Origin: CAZECE01 sp964510525
Lineage (GTDB): Bacteria; Pseudomonadota; Gammaproteobacteria; Pseudomonadales; JANQJO01
Length of the DNA: 58,777 nucleotides
NCBI GenBank assembly: GCA_964510525.1
Contig: CAZECE010000089.1
Span: forward strand, 1 to 58,777
Direction of reading: 5' to 3'
Positions 8,152 through 17,393 of this stretch are shown piece after piece. Below the pieces are notes generated by a model that was not told the origin of the DNA, did no database searches, and was given only the letters and a program-made list of their open reading frames with translations. Both the position numbers and the translations under genes were made by a program. The stretch's first letter is position 1. Each line of letters begins with the position of its first letter.

Positions 8152-10236
8152 ATGTACAACCCTTTCTTAATTGGCTCGGTCAATACACAACCAAAATCAT
8201 CAGCCGTCTATATCACCATTGCCCAGAAGCTCAATGACCGCTTTGGCCACACAAAACAAGCCCTAATCCACATCAGTTTGGCAATCCTGCTGTCGATAGT
8301 ATCTTTTAGCACCTTGGGTTCTCAAGACAAATCAGATCAAAGATCAACCCAAGAAACAGAACATAAAAAGATTAAACAGCAAAGGCAAGACTTCCAAAAA
8401 GCACTGAGCTTTATCACAAACAACCAAACCCTAAAGTTTAATCAAGCCCTGCCCGATTTGGTCGACTACCCCCTCTACCCATACCTCATCTTTGAGCGCT
8501 TGAAGAAAAAGCCTCATTCAAGTACCGAAGACATCATCAGCTTTGTTATGCGTTATCAAGACAGCCCCTTAAGTCACAAAATGTCCCGACACTGGCTTAA
8601 CCATTTGATTCGACAAAAACGCTGGGGCGAGTTTATTGTTTTTTATGATGTTGCACTCGAAACAGGCTATAAACCCAATACGGCTTTACGTTGCCACCAA
8701 GGGGAAGCCTTTCTTCTGACCAATGACAAAGCCCAAGCCTTTAAAGCCGCCAAAGACCTGTGGATGGTAGGCCAATCTCAGCATAAAGCCTGTGACAACC
8801 TCTTTAAAGCCTGGCTAAAGTCACCGGAATTTAACCCCTCTTATTATTGGCAACGCGCTCAACTGGCCTTAAAAGCCCGAAAATTTAAATTCGCCAACTA
8901 CCTCGGGCGCCAGCTGGACAAAACACAACAAAACCACATCAAAACTTGGGCAAAATACTGTCAAAAACCGCACCTACTCAGTAAAAAGAACACCCTAAAC
9001 CTTAAGGACCCATTTAACCAAGGCCTGGTCAGCCATTGTTTAAAACGTTTAGCAGAAAAAGACCGCTACAAAGCCATTGAGACTTATACCCGCTATGAAA
9101 AGCATTTACCGCCAACATCACCAGACACACGAGAATTTTTAGTTCATTTAGCTCGTTACCTTTCGTACTACCACGATCCAGAAGGGCCGGAATGGCTTGA
9201 GAAAGCCGATCCCGAATTTCAAGACCACCTGCTGATTGAGCGCCGCATGCGCTATGTGCTGGCCGATCAAAACTGGAAACAAATCATCAAACACATCAAG
9301 CGGATGCCAGAAGAGTTGCGCACGAAAAATCAATGGCAATACTGGTACGCACGCGCTTTTCAGGAACTGTCCAAGCCATTACCCAAGGGGTCTTCAAGAG
9401 AATTCAAAGCTCTCATGACAGAACGCAGTTACTATGGTTTACTGGCCAGCAGGCTCGCCAACAAACCCTTCTCGCTCAATCAAAACAATCGAGAAACCGA
9501 CGCCCTCAAGATAGAGTATATTTCCAGCCATCCAGGAATCCGTCGAACCCGAGAGCTCTACGCCATTGACCGAGTGAACGAAGCCAATCGAGAATGGTTT
9601 CATACCATTAAAAGACTCTCTGAAGATGACCGAGGCCTAGCGGCAGAACTGGCACATGTCTGGGGATGGCACTACCATGCCATTGTCGCCGCCGCAAAAT
9701 CCTCCAACTACAACCATTTGATCATTCGTTTTCCAACCCCTCATCAAGACTTGGTCTCAAAATACACGGATACATTTGGCATACAACCTGACTGGGCCTA
9801 CAGTGTCATGCGACAAGAGAGCGCCTTTCGAGTCGATGCGAGGTCTCGAGTGGGCGCCAGAGGCTTGATGCAACTGATGCCCAAAACAGCCAAATTTGTT
9901 GCTCGACAACACAAACTCTCCTACCGAAATGCCAGCCAGTTGGTAGACCCCAAGTACAATATCAAACTCGGCACCCGTTATTTAGCCGATTTGTACGAAG
10001 AATTTGAGGGCAATTTACCTGCGGCTACCGCGGCTTATAATGCTGGACCCAGCCGGTCCCATCGATGGATCGCTAAACACCCAGATTTACCCACTGATCT
10101 CTGGATTGAAACCATTCCTATTGAAGAAACGCGAGAATACGTTAAAAATATCCAGACCTACCGCGCGATCTATCAAGCGCATTTAGCTGAAAATAAACTG
10201 GCCGCCACTCAATACGCGCAACGAGAAACCGAATGA
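8152..10236 (+). CDS. slt: Soluble lytic murein transglycosylase
   Basis: This enzyme cleaves peptidoglycan glycan strands in the periplasm with formation of 1,6-anhydromuramic ends. The long alpha-superhelical ring (about residues 65-500) is followed by the catalytic lysozyme-like domain. Visible there are the catalytic Glu in RQESAF (about E556), the GARGLMQLMP motif, LGTRYLADLYEEF, and AATAAYNAGPSRSHRW. A hydrophobic segment near residues 40-57 is the export signal; the roughly 40 residues before it are unusually long, yet no later Met is available, so the start may be a non-ATG codon. The stop overlaps the next gene's start (ATGA). Confidence 0.93.
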   Translation: MYNPFLIGSVNTQPKSSAVYITIAQKLNDRFGHTKQALIHISLAILLSIVSFSTLGSQDKSDQRSTQETEHKKIKQQRQDFQKALSFITNNQTLKFNQALPDLVDYPLYPYLIFERLKKKPHSSTEDIISFVMRYQDSPLSHKMSRHWLNHLIRQKRWGEFIVFYDVALETGYKPNTALRCHQGEAFLLTNDKAQAFKAAKDLWMVGQSQHKACDNLFKAWLKSPEFNPSYYWQRAQLALKARKFKFANYLGRQLDKTQQNHIKTWAKYCQKPHLLSKKNTLNLKDPFNQGLVSHCLKRLAEKDRYKAIETYTRYEKHLPPTSPDTREFLVHLARYLSYYHDPEGPEWLEKADPEFQDHLLIERRMRYVLADQNWKQIIKHIKRMPEELRTKNQWQYWYARAFQELSKPLPKGSSREFKALMTERSYYGLLASRLANKPFSLNQNNRETDALKIEYISSHPGIRRTRELYAIDRVNEANREWFHTIKRLSEDDRGLAAELAHVWGWHYHAIVAAAKSSNYNHLIIRFPTPHQDLVSKYTDTFGIQPDWAYSVMRQESAFRVDARSRVGARGLMQLMPKTAKFVARQHKLSYRNASQLVDPKYNIKLGTRYLADLYEEFEGNLPAATAAYNAGPSRSHRWIAKHPDLPTDLWIETIPIEETREYVKNIQTYRAIYQAHLAENKLAATQYAQRETE

Positions 10237-10730
10237 CAGCCCCAAAGCCCCAACAATCCAACCAAGAGCCCCTCCTTCACACCAAACTTGAAACCAATAT
10301 TGAAAAACCAGCCAACCTGTTTCGCTGGTTAGCGGCCATCTTCTACGACAGCCTTTTAGCGGCCGCCGTTATTTTATTCATCTCAGGCGCTTATGTAGGG
10401 CTGAGCCAGCTGGCTTTTGGTCAAGTTCCCAGTTCTCCATTGACGCTTCAATTGACCTTGTTTCCTTGCATTCTCGCCAGCACATTTCTATTTTATGCCA
10501 CGTTTTGGCGTTACAAAGGCCGTACACTGGGATTGCAAACCTGGCGCCTTAAACTGGTTTCTCAGAACCAAACCCCCATCACTTGGCGGCAATGCTTGAT
10601 ACGCTTTATCATCGCCTGGTTAAGTTTTATTCCAGCAGGGCTTGGGTTTTGGTGGACACTGTTCCACCCTAATAAACTAAGCTGGCAAGACATTGCGTCC
10701 AATACACGCCTAATTGATATACGCGTCTAG
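10233..10730 (+). CDS. RDD-family membrane protein
   Basis: This 165-residue protein has the RDD domain: an Arg followed by an acidic residue in the first membrane segment (FRWLAAIFYDSLLAAAVI), a second hydrophobic segment, then RTLGLQTWRLKLV and a final pair of hydrophobic stretches. RDD proteins are small inner-membrane proteins of mostly unknown function; some act as Na+/H+ antiporters. It is translationally coupled to slt through ATGA and ends 17 bp from the convergent zapE. Confidence 0.85.
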   Translation: MTAPKPQQSNQEPLLHTKLETNIEKPANLFRWLAAIFYDSLLAAAVILFISGAYVGLSQLAFGQVPSSPLTLQLTLFPCILASTFLFYATFWRYKGRTLGLQTWRLKLVSQNQTPITWRQCLIRFIIAWLSFIPAGLGFWWTLFHPNKLSWQDIASNTRLIDIRV

Positions 10731-10747
10731 TTGATGATCAATAAAGA

Positions 10748-11902
10748 TCAACACCGATGCGCACTTTCGAGATATTCCAAAGACTGCATTTCCACTAGCC
10801 GGCTTTGGGTTCGCTCAAATTCAAACCTCAAGGTTTGCCCATCATACAACTCCTGAATAGCCGCTTCGGCCAGTACAATTAACTTCACCCGCCGATCATA
10901 AAACTCATCGACTAGGTGAATAAAACGCCGAGCAGCGGCATCACTGGTGGCGTTAAAGACCGGTACTCCCGACACAAACACCGCATGGAAACTAATGGCC
11001 AACTCAATATAATCATGCACACTGCGTGGTCCTTCACACACAGCCGCAAATTCAAACCAAGCCACATCATCAGACCAGGCCTTCACAGGAATTTCTCGCC
11101 CTAATAATGGCAACATTACATCATACTGAATGCCATCGGGCGCTAACTCTTGAAACGCGTGCCGCATAGCCTGCTCACCAGCCTCATCCACAGGCCAGTG
11201 ATACAACTCTGCTTGTTGCAGTTTCGCCACTCGGTGATCAACAGCCCCATCGAGCTCTATCACCTGAGTATACGTGTTCAGCAAATGAATGGCTGGCAAA
11301 AATCGTGCGCGCTGCAAGCCATCTTTATACAAATCATCAGGGGGTAAATTGGAAGTAGTAACCAAACAAACGCCCAGCTCAAACAACGCATGAAATAAAC
11401 CCGAAAGAATCATCGCATCGGTGATGTCTGACACAAAGCACTCATCAAAACACAACACTCTGGCTTGCTTGGCGATGTCTTGAGCGACCTTAACCAATGG
11501 ATTGGCATGGCCCTGACAGGCTTTTAATGACTCATGCACTTCCCGCATAAAACGATGAAAGTGGTAGCGCTTTTTGCGTTTCAAAGTCAGCCGCTCATAA
11601 AACAGGTCCATTAAATACGTCTTACCGCGACCTACGCCTCCCCAAATATACAGGCCCTGCAAAGGCTGACCATCCTCTTTTGAGTAATGCCATTCAGCGC
11701 CGGCTTGATGGCCCAGCAACCAACGTCGCCAAAATGGCAGGCGCGTCTCAGTCTCACCGACAGCATGCAAACGCAACCGCAATGCATTCAAAGCACGCAG
11801 CACCTGTTGCTGCCCTTCATCTTCCTTAATATGGCCTGACGCCACATCTGCGGCATAGGCCGTCAATAAATCCTCTTCACCTGAGTTCAATGGACTGACC
11901 AC
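10748..11902 (-). CDS. zapE: Cell division ATPase ZapE (AFG1 family)
   Basis: ZapE is an AFG1-like P-loop ATPase that associates with the Z-ring in Gram-negative bacteria. Seen here are the Walker A GGVGRGKTYLMDLFYE, the strand RYHFHRFMREVHE, the Walker B VLCFDECFVSDITDAMIL, and the sensor stretch VTTSNLPPDDLYKDGLQR. The length (384 residues) is typical. The start is taken as a GTG at 11902 with GGAG 8 bases upstream. An ATG at 11906 lies between that site and the GTG but opens a different frame that stops after nine codons, so initiation may compete. Confidence 0.92.
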   Translation of the reverse strand: MVSPLNSGEEDLLTAYAADVASGHIKEDEGQQQVLRALNALRLRLHAVGETETRLPFWRRWLLGHQAGAEWHYSKEDGQPLQGLYIWGGVGRGKTYLMDLFYERLTLKRKKRYHFHRFMREVHESLKACQGHANPLVKVAQDIAKQARVLCFDECFVSDITDAMILSGLFHALFELGVCLVTTSNLPPDDLYKDGLQRARFLPAIHLLNTYTQVIELDGAVDHRVAKLQQAELYHWPVDEAGEQAMRHAFQELAPDGIQYDVMLPLLGREIPVKAWSDDVAWFEFAAVCEGPRSVHDYIELAISFHAVFVSGVPVFNATSDAAARRFIHLVDEFYDRRVKLIVLAEAAIQELYDGQTLRFEFERTQSRLVEMQSLEYLESAHRC

Positions 11903-11913
11903 TCATGACTCTC

Positions 11914-11951
11914 CAATAAATAACTTCCAATGCAATAAATAACTTCCAATG
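11914..11951. repeat. Perfect 19-bp tandem duplication before zapE
   Basis: Two identical 19-bp copies, CAATAAATAACTTCCAATG, occupy 11914-11932 and 11933-11951. They fill almost the whole gap between the hydrolase stop and the zapE start and lie directly upstream of the zapE ribosome site. Confidence 0.9.
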
Positions 11952-11960
11952 ATAGGCCCA

Positions 11961-12632
11961 CTACTCGACCCAATCCTGGTTAACACAAGCTTCTACTGGC
12001 GCTTTTAACGTGGCTAATTTCGAATGAAAAAAGTGCCCCGCTTCTGACACTGTAAATAACCGTTTGATGCCTTGCCAGTTTTCGAACCAATGGACGGTCT
12101 GTTGTGCTGAAACCACTTCATCCACATCACCCTGCACTACGACCAAGGGAACCTTTCTTAACGGGCTTTCAATACTTAATGCTTCAAACGCCATACGCTC
12201 GATTGGCGGCGCCACCAATAAAACGGATAAAATTGACCACCCCTGCTGTGCCAGCGAACGAGCCGCCGCCAAAGCAACGTAAGAACCAAAGGAGAAGCCC
12301 GCAACATCAAAAGCGGCATTAGGGTACTGTGCTGCAGCCCATTGGCAAACCGTTATGAAGTCCTCGACTTCGCCCGCTCCTTGAGCATGCTCTCCTTGAC
12401 TCTTACCCACCCCTCTAAAGTTAAACCGCACTGAAACGAGGCCTTGGTCCCGATAGTAGCGGGCCAACGAGTGCACCACTTTGTTATGCATAGTACCTTC
12501 CATTAAAGGATGCGGGTGGCCGATCACGGCAACCCGGCTGACAGCAGCCTGCTGCCGAGGGCGCTCCATCATCACCTCAAGATCCCCTGCAGGCCCTTCA
12601 ATCGTCGTACTTGAGTTATTCATTGTCACCAT
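11961..12632 (-). CDS. Alpha/beta hydrolase of the dienelactone-hydrolase-like type
   Basis: A 223-residue alpha/beta hydrolase. It contains the oxyanion-type motif GHPHPLMEGTMHNKVV, the segment VRFNFRGVGKSQGEHAQG, the nucleophile elbow GFSFGSYVAL (Ser), an acid candidate in VQGDVDEVV (Asp), and the His in SEAGHFFHSKL. This arrangement matches the short cytosolic hydrolases related to CinA/YfbB-like predicted esterases in gammaproteobacteria. The substrate is unknown. AAGG lies about 9 bases before the ATG. It shares a strand with zapE, 58 bp upstream, and is probably co-transcribed. Confidence 0.85.
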   Translation of the reverse strand: MVTMNNSSTTIEGPAGDLEVMMERPRQQAAVSRVAVIGHPHPLMEGTMHNKVVHSLARYYRDQGLVSVRFNFRGVGKSQGEHAQGAGEVEDFITVCQWAAAQYPNAAFDVAGFSFGSYVALAAARSLAQQGWSILSVLLVAPPIERMAFEALSIESPLRKVPLVVVQGDVDEVVSAQQTVHWFENWQGIKRLFTVSEAGHFFHSKLATLKAPVEACVNQDWVE

Positions 12633-12869
12633 GAGTGTTTACCTTGACCATTTTTTTGATGAATAGAATCTTTGTTCTAAACAAGCGCGATAGAATAACT
12701 CTCGCAGTTTTTATGGGCAATTTCTTTGCAATTTATTGAAACTCAGCTATTTTTAGTTTTGAGTCCATTGTGGAGCTACTTTTTTATATTGCAGAATGGC
12801 CGCGTAAATTGCGGAACTGCCTTTAAATAAGACCATTTATTAAACAAAACCAAAGTCCAAGGACATATT

Positions 12870-13244
12870 ATGAACGAAATGACTGAGAAAGTTTCAGAAA
12901 AAGTTAAGCAACAATGGGATCAAGCCAACGATTCTTTCAATCAATGGTTAAGCGCAAGCAAAGGCTTGCTCGTAAAGCTCAGCAAATCGGGTAGCGAACA
13001 ATTTGACTCCTTGGTTAAAGCCGGGGAAGGTAAAAATTTAACTGAAGAAATTAAAAGCAGCATTGGCGACTTTAACAATCCAAAAGAATCCGCCAATCAA
13101 ATCCGTTATGCGGCCATTGGGCTGGTGTCCAAAACCAAAGAAACCAGCAACAAATACTTCAAAGAATTTGTTGAACTGGGCGAAGGAAAAAATAAGAAAA
13201 CAACATCTACCAAGTCGACTTCGAAAAAAGCCAAAGCGGCATAA
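12870..13244 (+). CDS. Phasin-like small helical protein
   Basis: A 124-residue amphipathic helical protein with the phasin-like pattern LVKAGEGKN/FVELGEGKN occurring twice (about residues 50 and 105) and a Lys/Ser/Thr-rich tail. Phasins coat polyhydroxyalkanoate granules; PhaF-type phasins have Lys-rich DNA-binding tails, which could explain the tail here. No pha genes are visible in this window, so the granule role is inference. A strong terminator follows, indicating a monocistronic gene. Confidence 0.65.
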   Translation: MNEMTEKVSEKVKQQWDQANDSFNQWLSASKGLLVKLSKSGSEQFDSLVKAGEGKNLTEEIKSSIGDFNNPKESANQIRYAAIGLVSKTKETSNKYFKEFVELGEGKNKKTTSTKSTSKKAKAA

Positions 13245-13272
13245 ATTCACTCGACTTTATTACCTAAAGAAT

Positions 13273-13306
13273 AAAAAAGGGGTCTTTTAAAGGCCCCTTT
13301 TTTTTC
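13273..13306 (+). terminator. Rho-independent terminator after the phasin-like gene
   Basis: GGGGTCTT (13279-13286) pairs with AAGGCCCC (13290-13297) with a G-U pair and a three-base loop, flanked by A6 on the left and a T-run on the right. It lies 28 bp past the stop. Confidence 0.93.
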
Positions 13307-13535
13307 ATCTTCAACTCACGCCCCGGCTATTCCCAACTATACTGATTAATAAGAGGCAATGGCCTAGTGATATGATGTGGGAAAAATCAATAGTTTAGAC
13401 ACCGTTCACATAAATCCTGCTTATCATAACAGTTCGGTTACACTAAACTTTCCATCTCTAGACTAATATTACAAACATGAGGGTTTTGAAGGGACATCAC
13501 CCCCCTATTGATTCAGCAGTACACAGGGATTCAAA

Positions 13536-13958
13536 ATGCACAGTTATCAGCTTTTCCACCAAAATCAACAGCACGAACGCCAAGCAGAAACACGCTTACT
13601 ATTAAAAAACTTCCATCTGCTTTGTGAGCAATGGGAGCTTAGCAAGGCTGAATCCTACCGGTTATTGAACTTAAACAGCTTGCATCAGATGGCCCATTGG
13701 CAACAGAGCATTGATAACTTTGTATTAACGGATGTGCAAATTGAACGCTTAAGTTTTTTGCTATCGATCCATAAAACACTCGAAAAAGCCATTCCTAATA
13801 GAAAAGTGGCCGCACAATGGATCCACCAGCCGCAAAAAGAAATTGAACCTTTCAATGAATCCTCGCCATTAGAGGTGCTCACAAAGGCGGATAAACACGT
13901 GTTAGGTCAGCTTGTAATCACATTGGCGCAATACTTTGCGGACAGGCCAGATGCTTGA
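13536..13958 (+). CDS. MbcA/ParS/Xre-like antitoxin-type protein, no adjacent toxin
   Basis: This 140-residue protein has an N-terminal helical DNA-binding-like part (ESYRLLNLNSLHQMAHW) and a C-terminal segment (FLLSIHKTLEKAIP...AAQWIHQP.....PFNESSPLEVL) that matches the toxin-binding domain of Xre/MbcA/ParS antitoxins, where a helix-turn with pattern P-x-x-x-x-P-L-x-x-L is typical. Such antitoxins normally pair with a RES-domain toxin, but none is adjacent. It may be a solitary regulator. AGGG lies upstream of the ATG. The last 52 bp overlap the 3' end of dxs on the other strand. Confidence 0.7.
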   Translation: MHSYQLFHQNQQHERQAETRLLLKNFHLLCEQWELSKAESYRLLNLNSLHQMAHWQQSIDNFVLTDVQIERLSFLLSIHKTLEKAIPNRKVAAQWIHQPQKEIEPFNESSPLEVLTKADKHVLGQLVITLAQYFADRPDA

Positions 13959-15856
13959 TGAGCCCCCCGTCGAGTTAACCGCTCTTCAATAGACTCGCGA
14001 ATACCAGCAGACGTTAATCCACACTCGTCGCGCATTTCAGCTTGCGTGCCTTGTTCAATTAAAAGATCCGGAACCCCTAAGTTCAGAATACTGACCTCAG
14101 CCATTAAATCATTGGCAATCAAAAATTCATTCACCGCACTGCCAGCCCCACCCTGCACAGCGTTCTCTTCTACCGTGACGATCAATTGATGAGAGCTCGC
14201 CAGCTCTTGAATCAAAGCAACATCTAACGGTTTCACAAAACGCATGTCTACCAGCGTATACCCAAGATCAACAGCAACCGATTGCGCCACACTCACCATG
14301 GCGCCAAAAGCAAGCACAGCGACTTGCTGACCTTCGAGCAACACATTCGCCTTACCAATGGGCAACATCCGAGCGTCTGCGCTCTTCACCCCAGGCCCTT
14401 TCCCCCGAGGGTAGCGAACCGCCGCAGGGCCCTCTAAACAGTACCCCGTGTACAGCAAATCCCGTGCTTCTTGCTCATTTGATGGTGCCATCACCACCAT
14501 GTTCGGGATGCAGCGCAAATAACTCAGATCATAAACGCCCGCATGGGTTGGGCCATCTTCACCCACCAAGCCCGCACGATCAATGGCAAACAACACATCC
14601 AGATTTTGAATGGCAACATCATGAATCAGCTGATCATACGCCCGCTGCAAAAAAGTCGAATAGATGGCCACCACTGGCTTCTGCCCACCACAGGCCAAAC
14701 CCGCTGCCAAAGTCACGCTGTGCTGCTCCGCTATGGCCACATCATGGTAACGATCAGGAAATTCTTGTGAAAAACGCACCATGCCAGAACCTTCCCGCAT
14801 GGCGGGGGTAATAGCCACAACCCGTTCATCTTGTGCCGCCAGGTCACACAACCAATCCCCAAAAACATCCGAGTATTTTTGGCGCACAACAAGCGGATTA
14901 GTTGGCTCGTTCTCCGGTTGTTTCTGACCTTCGATTTTATTAAGCGCATGATAACCAATAGGGTCCTTCTCAGCAGGCAAGAAACCTTTGCCTTTTTGGG
15001 TTGCGACATGCAACAGGCGCGGTCCCTTCAGCAACTTAATTCTTTCAAAATACTCAATCAATTGATCAATATCATGCCCATCTATCGGACCAATGTAATT
15101 AAAACCAATCTCTTCAAATAACGTACCAGGGGACACCATGCCTTTCATATGCTCTTCGGTACGTCGTGCCAACGTCATCGCTGATGGCATGTCCTTTAAT
15201 ACTTTTTTACCGCCCTCACGAAGCGAATTATAGGTTCGGCTGGCCCAAATACGGGCAAAATAATTCGATAACCCGCCGACGTTTTCAGAAATTGACATGC
15301 GATTATCATTCAACACCACGAGCATGTTACTTTTCAAATGCCCCGCGTGGTTTAAAGCCTCAAACGCCATACCGGCCGTCATGGCACCATCCCCAATAAT
15401 CGCCACTGAGTGCTGATCACGATTCTGCATATCATTGGCGATCGCATTGCCTAAGGCCGCACTGATCGATGTGCTTGAATGCCCTACACCAAAAAAATCA
15501 TAGGGGCTCTCTGAGCGAGCTGGAAAGCCTTTCAGGCCACCTCGCTGCCGCAAAGAAGCCATCTTGGATTTTCGCTCCGTGAGAATCTTATGAGGGTACG
15601 TTTGATGCCCCACGTCCCAAACCAGGGCATCATCAGGGGTATTAAAGCAGTAATGCAGTGCGATGGTCAGCTCCACCACCCCTAAGCCCGCGCCAAAATG
15701 CCCCCCCGTTTGCCCAACACTGTAAAGCAAATAGGCACGTAGCTCTCTGGCCAGATCTGGCAATTGGTCGCGCGAGAGCGTGCGCAAATCGCGAGGCGCA
15801 TCAATGGCGTCTAACAACGGGGTTAAAGGCAATTGAGAAGGGATTTTATCAAACAT
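13907..15856 (-). CDS. dxs: 1-deoxy-D-xylulose-5-phosphate synthase
   Basis: Dxs condenses pyruvate and glyceraldehyde 3-phosphate with thiamine diphosphate, the first step of the MEP isoprenoid pathway. Motifs include GQTGGHFGAGLGVVELTIALHY with the catalytic His, the ThDP-binding GDGAMTAGMAFEALNHAG...LNDNRMSIS, and the transketolase C-terminal motif AIDRAGLVGEDGPTHAGVYD. At 649 residues it is longer than most homologues by a C-terminal tail of about 15-20 residues, which is the part overlapping the antisense gene at 13536. It follows ispA on the same strand (47 bp gap), giving a linked isoprenoid unit. Confidence 0.97.
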   Translation of the reverse strand: MFDKIPSQLPLTPLLDAIDAPRDLRTLSRDQLPDLARELRAYLLYSVGQTGGHFGAGLGVVELTIALHYCFNTPDDALVWDVGHQTYPHKILTERKSKMASLRQRGGLKGFPARSESPYDFFGVGHSSTSISAALGNAIANDMQNRDQHSVAIIGDGAMTAGMAFEALNHAGHLKSNMLVVLNDNRMSISENVGGLSNYFARIWASRTYNSLREGGKKVLKDMPSAMTLARRTEEHMKGMVSPGTLFEEIGFNYIGPIDGHDIDQLIEYFERIKLLKGPRLLHVATQKGKGFLPAEKDPIGYHALNKIEGQKQPENEPTNPLVVRQKYSDVFGDWLCDLAAQDERVVAITPAMREGSGMVRFSQEFPDRYHDVAIAEQHSVTLAAGLACGGQKPVVAIYSTFLQRAYDQLIHDVAIQNLDVLFAIDRAGLVGEDGPTHAGVYDLSYLRCIPNMVVMAPSNEQEARDLLYTGYCLEGPAAVRYPRGKGPGVKSADARMLPIGKANVLLEGQQVAVLAFGAMVSVAQSVAVDLGYTLVDMRFVKPLDVALIQELASSHQLIVTVEENAVQGGAGSAVNEFLIANDLMAEVSILNLGVPDLLIEQGTQAEMRDECGLTSAGIRESIEERLTRRGAHQASGLSAKYCANVITS

Positions 15857-15903
15857 GGAACTCTCTAAAACAACTCTCTAACATCACTCGCTAAACGAAC
15901 GGC

Positions 15904-16908
15904 CTAAAACGATCGGCGCATTAAAAACGAGGACATATTCTGCAAGATTCCCACAGAGTAAGCTGGCGCCAGTTCAGCCAATGCCTCACAGGCTCGCTGA
16001 GACCAACGCTGCATCTCACGTTGTGAGCGATCCAGCCCTAATACCGCAGGGTAAGTTAACTTTTCCTGTTGCTCATCCGCCCCAACCTGTTTACCTAAAA
16101 CCGCCGTTGAACTGGTGGCGTCCAAAATGTCATCTTGAATCTGAAACGCTAAACCAATGGACTCACCGTAGGTTTTAATCGCCGTCATCTCAGCACTGTC
16201 AGACGCCACACCAGCGACTAACGCCCCCATTTCAAGGCTGGCTCGTATCAAACAAGCGGTTTTATGAAAATGCACCTCGGCTAAGACCTTGGCTAAACTG
16301 TTTTCCGAATGCGCACCTCTGTTATCAGAGCCGGCAATGTCTAAATCTAAAGATTGTCCAGCCGCCATACCCGCCGTACCGCCAGCTTGGGCCAGAACAC
16401 GTACCAACGACACCTGCTGCGCTGCGATAAGCGGTGCATCACCTAACGCAGAATCAACCAGGACTTCAAACGCCAAACTTTGCAATGCATCACCCGCTAA
16501 GATCGCCGTCGCTTCATCAAAAGCAACGTGGCAAGTCGGCTGCCCCCGACGCAAGTCATCGTCATCCATAGCCGGCAGATCATCGTGTACCAAAGAGTAC
16601 GCATGTAAAATTTCAACCGCCATAGCGGCTCGATCAGCGGCCACTTGGTCGCCACCAAACACTTGGCAAGCCGCATACACCAAAGCCGGGCGAATACGCT
16701 TACCTTCCCCAAGACAAGCGTATGCCATGGCTTCAACCAAGCGGGGGGCGACGTTCGGCAACCTCTTGAATAACACTCTTAAGTTTTGATCCAGTCGCAG
16801 CTGAACGGACTTAATAAATGCATCAATACCTGGCTCACCCGGCTTTGAAATCAGGGATGATGAATCCTGTCGTGATGAATCAAGTGGTGTCATGACGCAA
16901 TCACTCAT
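15904..16908 (-). CDS. ispA: (2E,6E)-farnesyl diphosphate synthase
   Basis: IspA extends IPP with DMAPP and geranyl diphosphate to farnesyl diphosphate. Both Asp-rich motifs are present: DDLPAMDDDDLRRG and QIQDDILDATSS. GEGKRIRPALVYA is the IPP-binding segment. At 334 residues it is about 35 longer than typical, because of an N-terminal extension (MSDCVMTPLDSSRQDSSS...) that may be partly untranslated. The start overlaps the xseB stop by 4 bp (ATGA), so xseB-ispA-dxs is an operon in the order known from other gammaproteobacteria. Confidence 0.96.
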   Translation of the reverse strand: MSDCVMTPLDSSRQDSSSLISKPGEPGIDAFIKSVQLRLDQNLRVLFKRLPNVAPRLVEAMAYACLGEGKRIRPALVYAACQVFGGDQVAADRAAMAVEILHAYSLVHDDLPAMDDDDLRRGQPTCHVAFDEATAILAGDALQSLAFEVLVDSALGDAPLIAAQQVSLVRVLAQAGGTAGMAAGQSLDLDIAGSDNRGAHSENSLAKVLAEVHFHKTACLIRASLEMGALVAGVASDSAEMTAIKTYGESIGLAFQIQDDILDATSSTAVLGKQVGADEQQEKLTYPAVLGLDRSQREMQRWSQRACEALAELAPAYSVGILQNMSSFLMRRSF

Positions 16909-17171
16909 TGATCTTCAGCCTCATCATTTAACACACCACCTGCAGGAAGATCTTGCCACTGATCATCCTTTCCCTTCCCACCTTCCTCACCCTCCTCTGC
17001 AGCCAACAACATCTGGACTTTTTGTTCTGCCAGGGTCAATTGTTGCTGGCATTCGCGGGTGAGTTTAATGCCTTTTTCAAACGCTTTTAAAGCATCGTCT
17101 AGAGGCAAATCGCCTTCCTCTAGCTGGCCAACCAAACCCTCCAAAGCCGACAACGCCTTTTCAAACTTCAT
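16905..17171 (-). CDS. xseB: Exodeoxyribonuclease VII small subunit
   Basis: XseB binds the XseA catalytic subunit to form exonuclease VII, a single-strand DNA exonuclease. The conserved N-terminal helices FEKALSALEGLVGQLEEGDLPLDDALKAFEKG and the coiled-coil LTLAEQKVQML are intact. The Glu/Gly/Asp-rich tail (EEGEEGGKGKDDQWQ) is longer than in most homologues. AGGA lies 10 bases before the ATG, inside a duplicated 16-bp sequence. It heads the xseB-ispA-dxs operon. Confidence 0.93.
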   Translation of the reverse strand: MKFEKALSALEGLVGQLEEGDLPLDDALKAFEKGIKLTRECQQQLTLAEQKVQMLLAAEEGEEGGKGKDDQWQDLPAGGVLNDEAEDQ

Positions 17172-17174
17172 ATC

Positions 17175-17206
17175 ATTGCATTCCTAGTAAATTGCATTTC
17201 TAGTAA
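17175..17206. repeat. 16-bp tandem duplication before xseB
   Basis: ATTGCATTCCTAGTAA (17175-17190) and ATTGCATTTCTAGTAA (17191-17206) are adjacent copies with one mismatch. On the coding strand the copy nearest the gene supplies the AGGA ribosome site of xseB. Confidence 0.85.
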
Positions 17207-17393
17207 CCAAGCAACACCTTATAACAAAATAAAACTTGCCAAGATGAGCCCAAAAAGATTGATAAACACGCGAAATTAGGGGCTACCTTCGCTCTCAGCC
17301 GGTCAACTTTGGGTCTAAACTGAACAAAGGGGGATTCTACAGGTAATACCCTCAGATTTAAATCGATGGACCCTGTGCAATGGATACTATGCA

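Noticed and set aside
8152..8280. Alternative shorter start for slt just before the hydrophobic export segment
   Set aside because: No in-frame ATG is present between the listed start and the segment.
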